Shown here: in pieces, positions 1 to 7,895 of the stretch
Numbering within the stretch: the first letter of the stretch is position 1
How the letters are laid out: every line of letters begins with the position of its first letter
Source: Streptomyces purpureus
Lineage (GTDB): Bacteria; Actinomycetota; Actinomycetes; Streptomycetales; Streptomycetaceae
Assembly: GCF_014648195.1 (NCBI RefSeq)
Contig: NZ_BMQQ01000016.1
Location: 1 to 35,347, forward strand
Length of the DNA stretch: 35,347 nucleotides
Reading direction: 5' to 3'
The notes under the pieces: generated by a model
The model's input: the letters and a program-made list of their open reading frames with translations, nothing else
Database searches by the model: none
Told to the model about the DNA's origin: nothing
Position numbers and translations under genes: made by a program

Positions 1-225
1 GGTGCAGACGACGAACGAGTAGCCGATGTCGGACCAGCCGTTGCCGTCCATGTGGGAGTCCTGAAGGGAGCGGACATAGGCGGCGCAGCGGTCGTGCGGA
101 CGGTCGGTGTAGTGGCTGCCGAGGTAGTGGATTTTGACGCCACGGCGCGGCCGGGCGTACCGGGTCGCCCCGCTCGGGGTGCGGTACGGGCGGGCTCCCC
201 ACCCGGCGCGCGTGATCAGGTGCAT
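1..225 (-). CDS. Endolysin: PGRP-type N-acetylmuramoyl-L-alanine amidase (3' end beyond window)
   Basis: An open frame of 75 codons starts at ATG 225 and runs off the left edge without a stop, so only the N-terminus is present. The peptide contains ITRAGWGARPYR near the start, a VKIHYLGSHYTD segment (residues 30-41, candidate zinc histidines H33/H38), then CAAYVRSLQ, SHMDGNGWSDIGYSFVV and a terminal Cys. This order (WGA, histidine strand, Cys-x-VRxxQ-x-HM, GWxDIGY-F) is the hallmark of the peptidoglycan recognition protein/amidase_2 fold, in which a zinc ion serves hydrolysis of the bond between muramic acid and the stem peptide. A GGAGG ribosome site sits 5 bases before the ATG. Its place after the tail genes fits a lysis module, with any holin expected to the left, outside the window. 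The catalytic C-terminal half cannot be checked. Confidence 0.85.
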   Translation of the reverse strand, partial: MHLITRAGWGARPYRTPSGATRYARPRRGVKIHYLGSHYTDRPHDRCAAYVRSLQDSHMDGNGWSDIGYSFVVCT

Positions 226-247
226 GGTGCCTCCGGGCAACAGAAAG

Positions 248-270
248 GCCCCGGCCGGACGGCACGGGGC
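248..270 (-). terminator. Hairpin before endolysin gene
   Basis: GCCCCG (248-253) pairs with CGGGGC (265-270). On the minus strand the stem is followed by CTTTCTG, which resembles a weak intrinsic terminator or processing hairpin between the small gene ending at 296 and the endolysin. Confidence 0.4.
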
Positions 271-295
271 GGGGCGGAGAGTGGGGCGGGTTGGG

Positions 296-550
296 TCAGA
301 CGGTGGGGAGTTCGCGCCAGATGCGGGCGTAGTCCTCCGGGCTGTGGGAGCCGCCGCACACCCCGCGGTCGCGGATGAGCCACCAGCCGGGGTGGAGGCG
401 GAAGGCCATGTCCTCGCCCCACATGGGGATCGTGAGCGTGAGTACGCCCTCGTCCACCGTGTGTGCGGTGGCGCCGATCCACTCGGCCACGGCGAGCGCG
501 TTGGTGCCGTCGTACTGCATCGATTCGGCACGCGGGATGATGTTCGGCAC
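296..550 (-). CDS. Small phage protein of unknown function downstream of tail genes
   Basis: 84 residues starting at GTG 550, just after the TAA of the upstream gene (552-554), with a GGAGG ribosome site inside the end of that gene. The frame stays open further upstream (to 799), but the start at 550 is the one with a ribosome site and a normal stop-start junction. The product starts VPNIIPRAESMQYDG and has an aromatic-rich middle (HPGWWLIRDR) and no membrane segment. It lies between tail fibre and endolysin genes, so a virion-tip or lysis-accessory role is possible. I do not recognise the family. Confidence 0.7.
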   Translation of the reverse strand: MPNIIPRAESMQYDGTNALAVAEWIGATAHTVDEGVLTLTIPMWGEDMAFRLHPGWWLIRDRGVCGGSHSPEDYARIWRELPTV

Positions 551-551
551 G

Positions 552-989
552 TTAGACGACCTCCTGAATGATGACCACGACGGACGAGTTGACGCCCACG
601 GCCTCCTGGGTGCTGTTCGTGAGCGTCGCGACGAGCTTGATCGTGTGGGAGCCGGCCGTGGGGATGGTGCCGGTCCACTGCTGTGCGACGGTGTTGCGGC
701 CGGACGCGTCTGGGGCGTTGAACGTCGCCAGGGGGCTTTGCATGGCGCCGTCGATCGCGGCGCGGCCGGTGGCCGTGCCCGCCGAGCCCAGCGTTGCACG
801 TATGTCGAAGACGCCGATGATGTGGTACTCCGCGTTCGCGGTTTCGGTGGTGAGGGTGATCGTGCAGCCGGGGATGTCTCCGTTGGTCAGCGGGCCGGCC
901 ACCGTCGATGTCCCCACCGCCGAGTACCTGCGGGGCCGGAGCCGGTCGAGCTGACCGGCTTTGAGGCGCTGACCGGCGAGAAGCGGCAT
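552..989 (-). CDS. Putative minor tail/tip protein
   Basis: 145 residues, ATG 989 with an AGGAGG ribosome site and only 9 bases from the end of the large tip protein gene. The sequence is rich in Thr, Ser, Ala and Val in alternating beta-strand patterns (for example CTITLTTETANAEYHIIG and SHTIKLVATLTNSTQEAVG), as expected for a beta-sandwich tail-tip or decoration domain. There is no signal peptide or catalytic motif. Position directly after the tip protein suggests a fibre tip or baseplate accessory subunit. Function is inferred from context and composition only. Confidence 0.65.
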   Translation of the reverse strand: MPLLAGQRLKAGQLDRLRPRRYSAVGTSTVAGPLTNGDIPGCTITLTTETANAEYHIIGVFDIRATLGSAGTATGRAAIDGAMQSPLATFNAPDASGRNTVAQQWTGTIPTAGSHTIKLVATLTNSTQEAVGVNSSVVVIIQEVV

Positions 990-998
990 CTATGCCTC

Positions 999-3900
999 CT
1001 ACAGGGCGAGATAGGTGGGGTCAGCCAGCCGGACATCCGCGCCCGCAGAGTGGCCCTTGACGATGCCGTTGACGGACCGTTCGACGGTGAAGGCCTGCGG
1101 CGAGGTGGTGCTCGTGATGCCGTGGACGGTCATCCGCTCGCCGCCCACGGTGATGTCCAGAGGCATGTCGCCCTCGTGGGTGTCGTCGACGCCGTCGACG
1201 CGGGCGAGCCGCGGGTAGGCCATCACCCACCACTCGCCGAGCGTCCAGCCCGAGCGGCCCTCGACCGTGAGCCGCGCCGAGACCGTGCCCGCAGGCAGGG
1301 TGACAGGGCCGACAGTGAGCCTGGACCATCCGACCGGCGCGGCCGGGGCCGAGCCGAACGTGATCGTGTCCGTGCCGCCCCCGTCTCGCGCCGCGATGCC
1401 GACGCGCATGTTGGGCGACCCGTTGTCGCCCGGGTTGTACACCCAGGCCGAGCCCTTCCACTGCTGCCCGGCAGCCGCCGCGTGCAGAACCTGGTCGGTC
1501 ATGTTGAGGGTGCCCGTGTCGCTCACGTGGACGCGGGTCAGCCGGGCGGCGTTGAGGCGCAGGCCCGGTGGCACTATCTCTGTCTCCAGCGTCACCGCCC
1601 CGATCGACGCCCCGCGCGTGCACTCCCACGTGCCGGTGCCTGTGCGGAAGCACGGGCCCGGGACGACGTTCGGCGCTGCGGTGATCCACCGTGGGCCCTC
1701 GGTGAACGCGACGGACATGGTTGTCGCGGCCGAGGTCACCCCGGCCGCCAGCTCGGAGCCGTCCGTGTCCAGGCGGCCGGGACCGTCCGGCTCACCCCAC
1801 CCCGCCGTGTCCGCCGGGAGCACACCCACCGTCCAGGCCCGGCCGGGCGAGCAGTTGGCCACGATGTCCCACTCGAACTGGTCGAGGATCTCGGTGTAGC
1901 CCTGCATGATCAGCTCGATCGGGTCCGGCGGCAGCCATGGCGGAGGATTCGAGATCGTGATCTTGTCCCCGATGCGCATCCTCAGCACATCCGGAATGAG
2001 GTGCGGCGCGGCATGCAGCATCAGCCGCACACTCGGGTACCGCAGCTCATCCACCGTGCCCAGCCGCAGCCGCCACCCCGCGATCTGCTGCGCCTGAGAG
2101 TCCGCGGCCAGCGACAGCGTCACCGCCTCTTCGTACACGCCGACCCCGTCCGGCGGCGGGAGCACCGACAGCGGCCCTTCCTCGTCGACCGCCCGGCCCG
2201 AGGAGCCGCCGTCCCGGTTCACGGTGACGTCGTTGCGGAGCCGCTGGTCGTCCTCCACCGGCTCCAGCGGCGGCCCGACCTCGCCGTCCGCCGCGTAGTC
2301 GAGCTCCAAGGCGGGAGCCTGGTTGTAGAGGCTGGTCCGGTCGCGGTAGATGTGCGCCAGCCGGTCCAGGCTCTCGTACAGGATTCCACCGTCGGTGTCC
2401 GCGCACTCCTGGAGCAGGTCCAGCAGCGCGGCCGGGCGCTGCGGCCCCATCGCCTCGCTGCTCTGAGTCAGGTCGCCGTCGAGCCACGACAGCGTGACCG
2501 TGGCGGACTCCTCGTCGGTGAGCCGCGCCAGCCGAGACAGGGCAGTCTCGCCCGCGAAACCATCATCGGCCCCGTCGTAGATCGTCACACTGGGCACGTA
2601 CAACGCCCCGTCGAACACCCCGGGTTCATCAAAGACTGCGAGGTGCCCGATGGTCATATCCTGGGTCGCCGCGCCCCACGAACCGGAGACGTTGACGGCA
2701 GCGCCCTGCGCGCCCGTGAAAGTGGTCGCGGCGTACCAGTAGCCGCCGCCGGCGGACACGTCCCGCCACGCGGCCGTCAGCCGGGTCACCCCGCCACCCT
2801 GGTCAGCGGTGAACAGCTGGAGCCGGTTCCAGGTGCTGGCGAAGTCCGTGAGGGCCGCTGACGTGGTGAAGTTGAAAAACGCCAGCACATTGTCCTCGGC
2901 GTCCTTGGCCTCGATCCGGATTCCGCCGGTGGAGGCGTACACGGTGGCGTAGCGCATCACCGAGCCCGCGACAGTGATGCGGAGGATCTGCGTCTGCGCC
3001 GCGGGCATCGTCGGCAGGAAGTACACGCACTCGGCGTGCCAGCCAGCCGCCGTGGAGCGGGGGACGTAGCCGAGGATCGAGGCGGACGCGGTGAGCTTCG
3101 GCAGGGCGCTGGAGCCGGGCAGAGAATCGTCGGCCGCCCAGTCCATGCCGCTGGTCCGCAGCGGCACCACCGTCGGGATCGTCGAGTACGCCTGAGTCGC
3201 CCGCTCGCCCTCCTCCATCGGCCAGTAGGCGATCGGGCCGCCGGACGGGATCCGGCGCCGCAGCGTTGAGGAGAGGGGTTTGCGCCCGGCGCCAAGGCGC
3301 CGCTGAATGCCCGCGGCCTCGATCGGCACCCACACGTCCTCGCCGGACACGTCCCACCGCGGCGGCCAGGACGACACTTCGCCGTGGAACCGGTACTCGC
3401 GGTCCGTGATTTTCGCGGCGCCGGCGAGGGTCCAGGACCGGCCGGCCGCGTCGCTGAACGCCGTGGTGCCCTCCGTGAGGGCGCGGAAGTCGGGGTTGGC
3501 GGCGGCGGTGCCGTCGATGCCGGAGCGGACCTCGGCGCGGTGGATACGGCCGAGGAGCGGGAGCCGGTTCGGGCTGGATACCAGGTCGGTCGGGGCCAGC
3601 GTGAGCGGGCTCGTCGAGTTGTAGATCGATGTGGCGCCGCTGCCGGTGACCGTGATCAGGAGCGTCCAGGGGCCGTCGAGGGACTCGGCCCAGTACAGCG
3701 AGACGGCGTGGCCGCCCGCGCCGTTGTCGACGTCGAGCGTTGCCCGGAGCGCCGCCCGGTCGAGCATCGGAGGCAGGACGGCCTCGACGAAGTGGGCGGT
3801 GGCATTGGAGCCGCCGGTGGTCCACGAGAACGTCATGAGGCCGTTGCCGACACGCAGGAACCACGACCTCTGGGAGTCGGCGGAGTTCCACTTGCCGATG

Positions 3901-4304
3901 AGGGTCTGCCGGGCGGACCCGTACCAGTCAATGAGGGTGGCCTCGACGCGCACGTCGATGTCGCCGGTGATGTCCAGCGACGCGTGATCGGGCGTGGACG
4001 CGATATCAGCCTGTGTGCCGGGCAGGGACAGGTACGACTCCGACCCCTGCACCGACACACGGATCGGGGTGTTGCGCCCGATCAGGCCGAAGTACGGGCT
4101 GAGAGGGTTCCGGGAGCTGTACACGCCGTCCCGGTTGTTGAGCACGAGCGAGCACTTGGACGGGGTGGTCCGGACGCTCTCATCAGACCGGCCGTGCTCG
4201 ATCGCGATCGGCGAGCGGGTGTAGACGTCCGACGAGATGTCGGTCCAGACCCCGCCGATCTGGAGCTCGGTACGGACATCGAGCGGGGTCTGGGGGAACG
4301 CCAC
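999..4304 (-). CDS. Large minor tail protein (tail tip/receptor-binding, LamG-like regions)
   Basis: About 1101 residues, the largest gene here, directly after the tape measure gene, where siphoviruses encode the distal tail/tip protein. The N-terminus (DVRTELQIGGVWTDIS..., RTTPSKCSLVLNNRDGVYS) matches the start of actinophage minor tail proteins. Two stretches (around residues 95-230 and 420-560) have the jelly-roll pattern of concanavalin/LamG-like carbohydrate-binding domains, suggesting receptor binding. The C-terminal 250 residues contain a further beta-rich module. Two GTG starts are possible at 4310 and 4304; the second is chosen because AAGGAG lies 5 bases before it, whereas it touches the first. 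Function is inferred from size, composition and gene order. Confidence 0.8.
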   Translation of the reverse strand: MAFPQTPLDVRTELQIGGVWTDISSDVYTRSPIAIEHGRSDESVRTTPSKCSLVLNNRDGVYSSRNPLSPYFGLIGRNTPIRVSVQGSESYLSLPGTQADIASTPDHASLDITGDIDVRVEATLIDWYGSARQTLIGKWNSADSQRSWFLRVGNGLMTFSWTTGGSNATAHFVEAVLPPMLDRAALRATLDVDNGAGGHAVSLYWAESLDGPWTLLITVTGSGATSIYNSTSPLTLAPTDLVSSPNRLPLLGRIHRAEVRSGIDGTAAANPDFRALTEGTTAFSDAAGRSWTLAGAAKITDREYRFHGEVSSWPPRWDVSGEDVWVPIEAAGIQRRLGAGRKPLSSTLRRRIPSGGPIAYWPMEEGERATQAYSTIPTVVPLRTSGMDWAADDSLPGSSALPKLTASASILGYVPRSTAAGWHAECVYFLPTMPAAQTQILRITVAGSVMRYATVYASTGGIRIEAKDAEDNVLAFFNFTTSAALTDFASTWNRLQLFTADQGGGVTRLTAAWRDVSAGGGYWYAATTFTGAQGAAVNVSGSWGAATQDMTIGHLAVFDEPGVFDGALYVPSVTIYDGADDGFAGETALSRLARLTDEESATVTLSWLDGDLTQSSEAMGPQRPAALLDLLQECADTDGGILYESLDRLAHIYRDRTSLYNQAPALELDYAADGEVGPPLEPVEDDQRLRNDVTVNRDGGSSGRAVDEEGPLSVLPPPDGVGVYEEAVTLSLAADSQAQQIAGWRLRLGTVDELRYPSVRLMLHAAPHLIPDVLRMRIGDKITISNPPPWLPPDPIELIMQGYTEILDQFEWDIVANCSPGRAWTVGVLPADTAGWGEPDGPGRLDTDGSELAAGVTSAATTMSVAFTEGPRWITAAPNVVPGPCFRTGTGTWECTRGASIGAVTLETEIVPPGLRLNAARLTRVHVSDTGTLNMTDQVLHAAAAGQQWKGSAWVYNPGDNGSPNMRVGIAARDGGGTDTITFGSAPAAPVGWSRLTVGPVTLPAGTVSARLTVEGRSGWTLGEWWVMAYPRLARVDGVDDTHEGDMPLDITVGGERMTVHGITSTTSPQAFTVERSVNGIVKGHSAGADVRLADPTYLAL

Positions 4305-4313
4305 GATCACTCC

Positions 4314-6371
4314 TTACTGGCCGAATGCCACCTGCACGTTGCCGCGGCCCTCGACGCGGACGATCTTCTGGAGAGCGGTGCGCATCGCGCTGTCCGCGCC
4401 GGTCGTCTCAAGCCGGACGACCACCACTCCGGCGGCGGCGCCGCTGCGGGTGAGCGGCGCACCGGCGGGCGCCATCTGCTGGCCTGCGGCCATGGCGGCC
4501 GACGCTGGCGGGGCCTGGACGAGGTCGGCCATGGTGCGGGTGAGCTGGGGCTGTCCGGCCTCGATGCCCTGCACGACACCGGCAGGGATCCACCGGCCGA
4601 CGTGCTCGGCCATGTACCGCGACGGCGAGGCGATGCCGAGGGCTTTGGCGATCGGGCCTGGGATCATGGACCGGGCGAAGCCGAGGAGTTGGCCGTACAG
4701 CCAGCGGCCCATGCCGCGGATTCCGTTCCACAGGCCCCTCACGATGTCGGCGCCCTTGCCGACCAGCAGGCCGCCGAGGTTGCCGAGCGCGCGGGTGATC
4801 ATCCCGGGCAGGCCTCGCACAAAGCTGATCAGCCCGGTGACCTTGCTGACCACGCCGGACTTGATCCGGTCCCAGTGCCGCAGGAAGAACGACACCAGCG
4901 GGAGGTTGGTCAGGAAGCCCAGGATCATTTGACCGGTGGATCGGATCTTGGCGAGCATCCAGGTCCACAACGCTCCAGTGAACTTCCGGATCTTGTCCCA
5001 GTTCGCCACGATGATGGCGACAAGCCCGATGACGATCGCGATGACCCAGCCGATCGGCCCCATGGCGATCAGCCACTGAGCAGCCATCGTCGCCGCCCAC
5101 ACGACCGCGCGCGCAGCCATCATGACGAACTGCGCGGCGGCGACGGCGCCGGCCCGGACAACGGCGGCCACCCACGTGCCGATCGCGGCGAGCGCCGAGC
5201 CCAGCCACGCGGCCGCCGTGGTCGCGGCCGAGGCGACCGCAGCCGCACCGAGGCGCACGTAGACCATGAGACCGATGGCCATCATCCGCGACCAGTTGCC
5301 GATCACAGTCCAGCACGACGCCGAGATGAGCGTGTGCGCGGCCGTCACGATCGTGGCAACCGCCGAGTACGTGATCATGGCCGCTTTGACGACCAGGACC
5401 AGGACGGCCAGCCCAGCGAAGGTGTACATCAGCGGGCGCATGGCGCCCTCGTTCTCCATGCCGAACTGCACGATCACCCCGGCCACCGCGCCAAGTTCCG
5501 CCAGCGCCACCCGCTTGAACGACTCCAGCGCGGCCTTGGGGTTGTCGCCCACCGCCTCGACCAGCCGGTCTGTAGACCCGGTCGCCTTGTCCATGCCCGC
5601 CGCAGCTGCGGCGGTGGCCGGGTCGAGGGCGAAAAGCGATGCGCCCATGACGTTGGCGGGGTCACCGAACAGGGCAGCGGCCGCATTGAGCTTGACGGTT
5701 TCGTTCTTGGTGCCGCGCAGCCCGTCCATCGTCTTCTGCAGGGCGAGCTTGGCGGAGTCGCCGCCCTTGCCGAGGAGCTTGGCCATCTCGGTGGAGCTCA
5801 GGCCGATGCTCTTGAACGCGTCGTCGACGGCCGTTCCGCCGGCGAGCGCGCGCTCGCCGAACTGGCCGATCGCGTCGGCGACCTGGTCAGCATCCCGGGC
5901 TCCCGCCGTCAGAGCCTGTGACAGCAAGCCCGTTGCGGTCTGCCCGTCCAGGCCCACGCGGCGCCACTGGGTGGAGTACTCGTTGAGAGTCTCGAGGAAG
6001 TCGCCGCTCTTGTCGGCGCTGGACTGCAAGCCGGTCGTGATGATGTCGAACGCCTCGTCGGCCGAGTCGGCCAAGCCTGTGCGCATCAGCTGACCAACGG
6101 CGGCGGTGGTCATGGTCAGGTCCTGGTCGAACGTCTCCGCCAGGGCGAGGGCCTTCGTGGTGACGCCTTCGAGTCCGCCCTCGGCCTTCGAGGTGTCGCC
6201 GATGTTCTGGTACACGCCCTTGATCGCCAGGTTGACGGTCTCGATCGAGTCGCCCCACGCGTTCTCATACACCGACGCAGAGATCTTCGACAGCTCGGCC
6301 GCCTCGGCCGGCCCGACACCCAACTGCGCCGCGAGCTTGTCCCCGGCCGCCTCCATGTCGAGATTCGTCAT
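4314..6371 (-). CDS. Tail tape measure protein (N-terminal codons out of frame)
   Basis: 685 residues from the first in-frame ATG. It has an alpha-helical N-terminal half like phage minor tail/tape measure proteins (VYENAWGDSIETVNLAI, TTGLQSSADKSGDF, GDPANVMGASLF). Hydrophobic segments follow near residues 320-345 and 430-460 (GPIGWVIAIVIGLVAIIV), then an Ala/Gly-rich region. Tape measure proteins set tail length and help DNA enter the cell. There is no ribosome site before ATG 6371, and the same frame continues upstream for about 40 phage-like residues without a start codon. The true start is probably ATG 6510, reached only if one extra base near 6487-6489 is skipped or absent (see the separate entry). 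For a Streptomyces siphophage the protein is fairly short. Confidence 0.8.
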   Translation of the reverse strand: MTNLDMEAAGDKLAAQLGVGPAEAAELSKISASVYENAWGDSIETVNLAIKGVYQNIGDTSKAEGGLEGVTTKALALAETFDQDLTMTTAAVGQLMRTGLADSADEAFDIITTGLQSSADKSGDFLETLNEYSTQWRRVGLDGQTATGLLSQALTAGARDADQVADAIGQFGERALAGGTAVDDAFKSIGLSSTEMAKLLGKGGDSAKLALQKTMDGLRGTKNETVKLNAAAALFGDPANVMGASLFALDPATAAAAAGMDKATGSTDRLVEAVGDNPKAALESFKRVALAELGAVAGVIVQFGMENEGAMRPLMYTFAGLAVLVLVVKAAMITYSAVATIVTAAHTLISASCWTVIGNWSRMMAIGLMVYVRLGAAAVASAATTAAAWLGSALAAIGTWVAAVVRAGAVAAAQFVMMAARAVVWAATMAAQWLIAMGPIGWVIAIVIGLVAIIVANWDKIRKFTGALWTWMLAKIRSTGQMILGFLTNLPLVSFFLRHWDRIKSGVVSKVTGLISFVRGLPGMITRALGNLGGLLVGKGADIVRGLWNGIRGMGRWLYGQLLGFARSMIPGPIAKALGIASPSRYMAEHVGRWIPAGVVQGIEAGQPQLTRTMADLVQAPPASAAMAAGQQMAPAGAPLTRSGAAAGVVVVRLETTGADSAMRTALQKIVRVEGRGNVQVAFGQ

Positions 6372-6471
6372 GATGCCGACGCCGAGCGCTGCGGCGAACC
6401 CGGCGCCGATGGTGGCAGCCGCTGCGTTCAGCCGCTCGCCAAACTGGCTGACCTCCCCCGACGCCCGGTCC

Positions 6472-6510
6472 CTAGCTACCAGGTTGAAATACGAGCGACG
6501 TGTCGCTCAT
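6472..6510 (-). pseudogene. Frameshifted 5' end of the tape measure gene
   Basis: ATG 6510 follows a GGGGGTGG ribosome-site-like run and starts MSDTSLVF, but stops after 12 codons at TAG 6474-6472. Removing one T from TTT (6489-6487 on the minus strand) would give MSDTSLVFNLVARDRASGE and run straight into the tape measure frame through QFGERLNAAAATIGAGF to MTNLD at 6371. The LVFNLVARDRAS start is typical of actinophage tape measure proteins. This is therefore a single-base insertion, a sequence error in a homopolymer, or a recoding site. The protein similarity is from memory of the family; the frame arithmetic is read directly from the bases. Confidence 0.7.
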
Positions 6511-6513
6511 GAC

Positions 6514-6538
6514 CCACCCCCACTTCTACTGGGGGTGG
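6514..6538 (-). promoter_or_regulatory. Hairpin overlapping tape measure ribosome site
   Basis: Perfect 9-bp inverted repeat CCACCCCCA (6514-6522) / TGGGGGTGG (6530-6538) with a 7-base loop. On the minus-strand transcript its 3' arm is the purine-rich run just before ATG 6510, and its loop contains the stop codon of the HNH gene. It could hide the ribosome site unless the HNH gene is being translated, or act as a weak terminator. Confidence 0.5.
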
Positions 6539-7272
6539 TCACCACCCAGCTGTCGGAGAACTTCCTCCCGGTAGTTCTCGATCACCCATTGCACGAGGTC
6601 TTCGACACGCTGGCCGTTGGGCTGAGGCTTGGCCCAAAGCTCCAAGTTCTCGGGCCTGTTGTCGTCGCGGATTCCGTTGATGTGGTGGACGTTTTCGCGG
6701 TCCCGCAACGGACGGCCGAGGATGTGCTGCATCACGAGCCGGTGCTCGGCGATGGTGGTTCCGTTGGCTTGGAGAATGCGGATGTAGCCGTTGCGATCGG
6801 GGCTCCCTGTGCCCACCTCGCGCCGAAGAGGAGCGCCCTGCGCCGAGCCACGCCGGGCGCGTTGGTAGTGCATCGAGCAGAGGCCGGACAGGTGCGCTCG
6901 GCGAGCACAGCCGTCCACGGAACATGGCGTGCTGTCGAACTCGCCGCGGTATCGCGCTGCGTGATAGTGCTTCGCGCAGAGCCCACGAGCCTGCACGGGC
7001 ACGTCGCATTGATCTTCGGAGCACAGCGGGGTCTTGCGGACGTACTTGGGATCGCCGTGCCGCTTCCACCGGCTGTAGTGGGCCTGGCAGTACCCCTTGA
7101 TGTAGCGCTGCTCCACGCACCCGTCGACGACGCAGGGGTCGCTGTCGACGGTGCGGACGCGCTTCATCGGTGCTTCGAGGTCTGCGCCGCGGCGCGCTCG
7201 CGCGTAGTGGGAAAGGCAGTAGCCCTTGGTCTGGGCGGGGAAGTCGCAAGAGGCGACGGAGCACTGAGCCAT
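6526..7272 (-). CDS. HNH homing-type endonuclease with four Cys-Cys-Cys-His fingers
   Basis: 248 residues from ATG 7272; a GTG at 7308 would add 12 residues. The N-terminal 140 residues are four tandem repeats of C-x4-C-x9-G-x-C-x2-H-Y (C4/C9/C19/H22, C47/C52/C62/H65, C84/C89/C99/H102, C117/C122/C132/H135), each a likely zinc finger. The C-terminus is an HNH_3-type nuclease: NGYIRI, AEHRLVMQHILGRPL, then VHHINGIRDDNRPENLELW (H196, H197, N208-L210). This is the architecture of free-standing phage homing endonucleases. It separates the tail chaperones from the tape measure gene, which are normally adjacent, so it is probably an insertion. The tape measure frame is broken 16 codons downstream, which may be linked. 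Confidence 0.85.
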   Translation of the reverse strand: MAQCSVASCDFPAQTKGYCLSHYARARRGADLEAPMKRVRTVDSDPCVVDGCVEQRYIKGYCQAHYSRWKRHGDPKYVRKTPLCSEDQCDVPVQARGLCAKHYHAARYRGEFDSTPCSVDGCARRAHLSGLCSMHYQRARRGSAQGAPLRREVGTGSPDRNGYIRILQANGTTIAEHRLVMQHILGRPLRDRENVHHINGIRDDNRPENLELWAKPQPNGQRVEDLVQWVIENYREEVLRQLGGDHPQ

Positions 7273-7324
7273 GGCCGATTGTATCGCGCGAATTACATGA
7301 ACATGCACGGCACTTGGTACTCCC

Positions 7325-7884
7325 TCACTTCCTTCGCATCTTGGCCTCGGCCTCGTCCTGCGAGGCTTTGTACGCGTCGAGCCAGTCGAGGCAGGCGTCG
7401 GTCTGTTCGACGGTCATGGAGTCCCAGTCGACGGGGCGGATCCCGAGGAGGTGCGCGGCGTTGCCGAGCTGCCTCAGTCGGCGATCGGCAGACTCGCTTT
7501 TCCCGACTCCTCGACGTCGTCGAAGGCGCCCTCGATCTCCTCGTCGATCTGGACCAGTGCGGCGGCCAGCTCGTCTCCGTGAAGACGTTCGGGCATCCGC
7601 TCCCGCATCCGTTCCAGCTCCTGGCGGGAGTACTCCAGGGTGAGTTCGTCCCACGCGAAGTCGACGTCCTCGAACCGGGTCTTGGCGTGGTCGCGGCGCA
7701 GGAACGTGAACAGCAGCGCGCGCCGGCACAGGCTGTTGCCCTGGAGAACGGCGGTGGTGAACTCGGTGAAGTTCTTGCCGGTGCGGCGCTCTAGGTCCTC
7801 CCGCTCGACGGACATGAGCTTGCGGGGGTTGTAGCGCCAGCGGGTCGGCTCGTCCTGCCCCTCAGGCTGGTACACCAGGAACAC
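7325..7884 (-). CDS. Tail assembly chaperone, frameshift fusion (G-T type)
   Basis: Predicted 186-residue product made by a -1 ribosomal slip at the GGGAAAA heptamer (7504-7498). It contains residues 1-129 of the shorter chaperone (ending EESGK), then 57 residues in the -1 frame (SESADRRLRQLGNAAHLLG ... AEAKMRRK) ending at TGA 7327-7325. In lambda-like phages the G and GT proteins bind the tape measure and recruit tail tube subunits, with the T part contacting the tube. The -1 frame has no start of its own near the junction but encodes a sensible polar peptide with the typical LGIRPVDWDSMTVEQ helix of siphovirus GT proteins. It lies just before the (displaced) tape measure gene, as expected. 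Confidence 0.8.
7474..7884 (-). CDS. Tail assembly chaperone, unshifted product (G type)
   Basis: 136 residues from GTG 7884, with AAGGAG seven bases upstream. It opens MFLVYQPEGQDEPTRWRYNP and is mostly acidic and helical, ending SGKASLPIAD at TGA. This is the zero-frame product of the pair; most ribosomes are expected to finish here, giving an excess of the short chaperone as in lambda G/GT. Gene order (after neck and tube genes, before the tape measure) and the slippery heptamer at codons 127-129 identify it despite weak sequence conservation in the family. Confidence 0.85.
   Translation of the reverse strand: MFLVYQPEGQDEPTRWRYNPRKLMSVEREDLERRTGKNFTEFTTAVLQGNSLCRRALLFTFLRRDHAKTRFEDVDFAWDELTLEYSRQELERMRERMPERLHGDELAAALVQIDEEIEGAFDDVEESGKASLPIAD
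7498..7504 (-). other. Programmed -1 frameshift slippery site GGGAAAA
   Basis: On the minus strand the zero-frame codons are TCG GGA AAA GCG, so the heptamer is G GGA AAA, the X XXY YYZ pattern. Slipping back one base gives GGG AAA AGC GAG and opens 57 codons. Shine-Dalgarno-like GAGGAG lies just upstream, which is known to stimulate -1 slippage in bacteria. Confidence 0.8.
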
Positions 7885-7895
7885 AGGGCTCTCCT

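Noticed and set aside
375..2861. 828-codon open frame on the plus strand
   Set aside because: It is antisense to the tip protein and tail genes, Arg/Gly/Ala-rich with no domain, and no ribosome site; long antisense frames are a normal result of very high GC content.
3384..5921. 845-codon plus-strand open frame
   Set aside because: Antisense shadow of the tip and tape measure genes; composition is low-complexity Arg/Asp/His/Gly without any fold signature.
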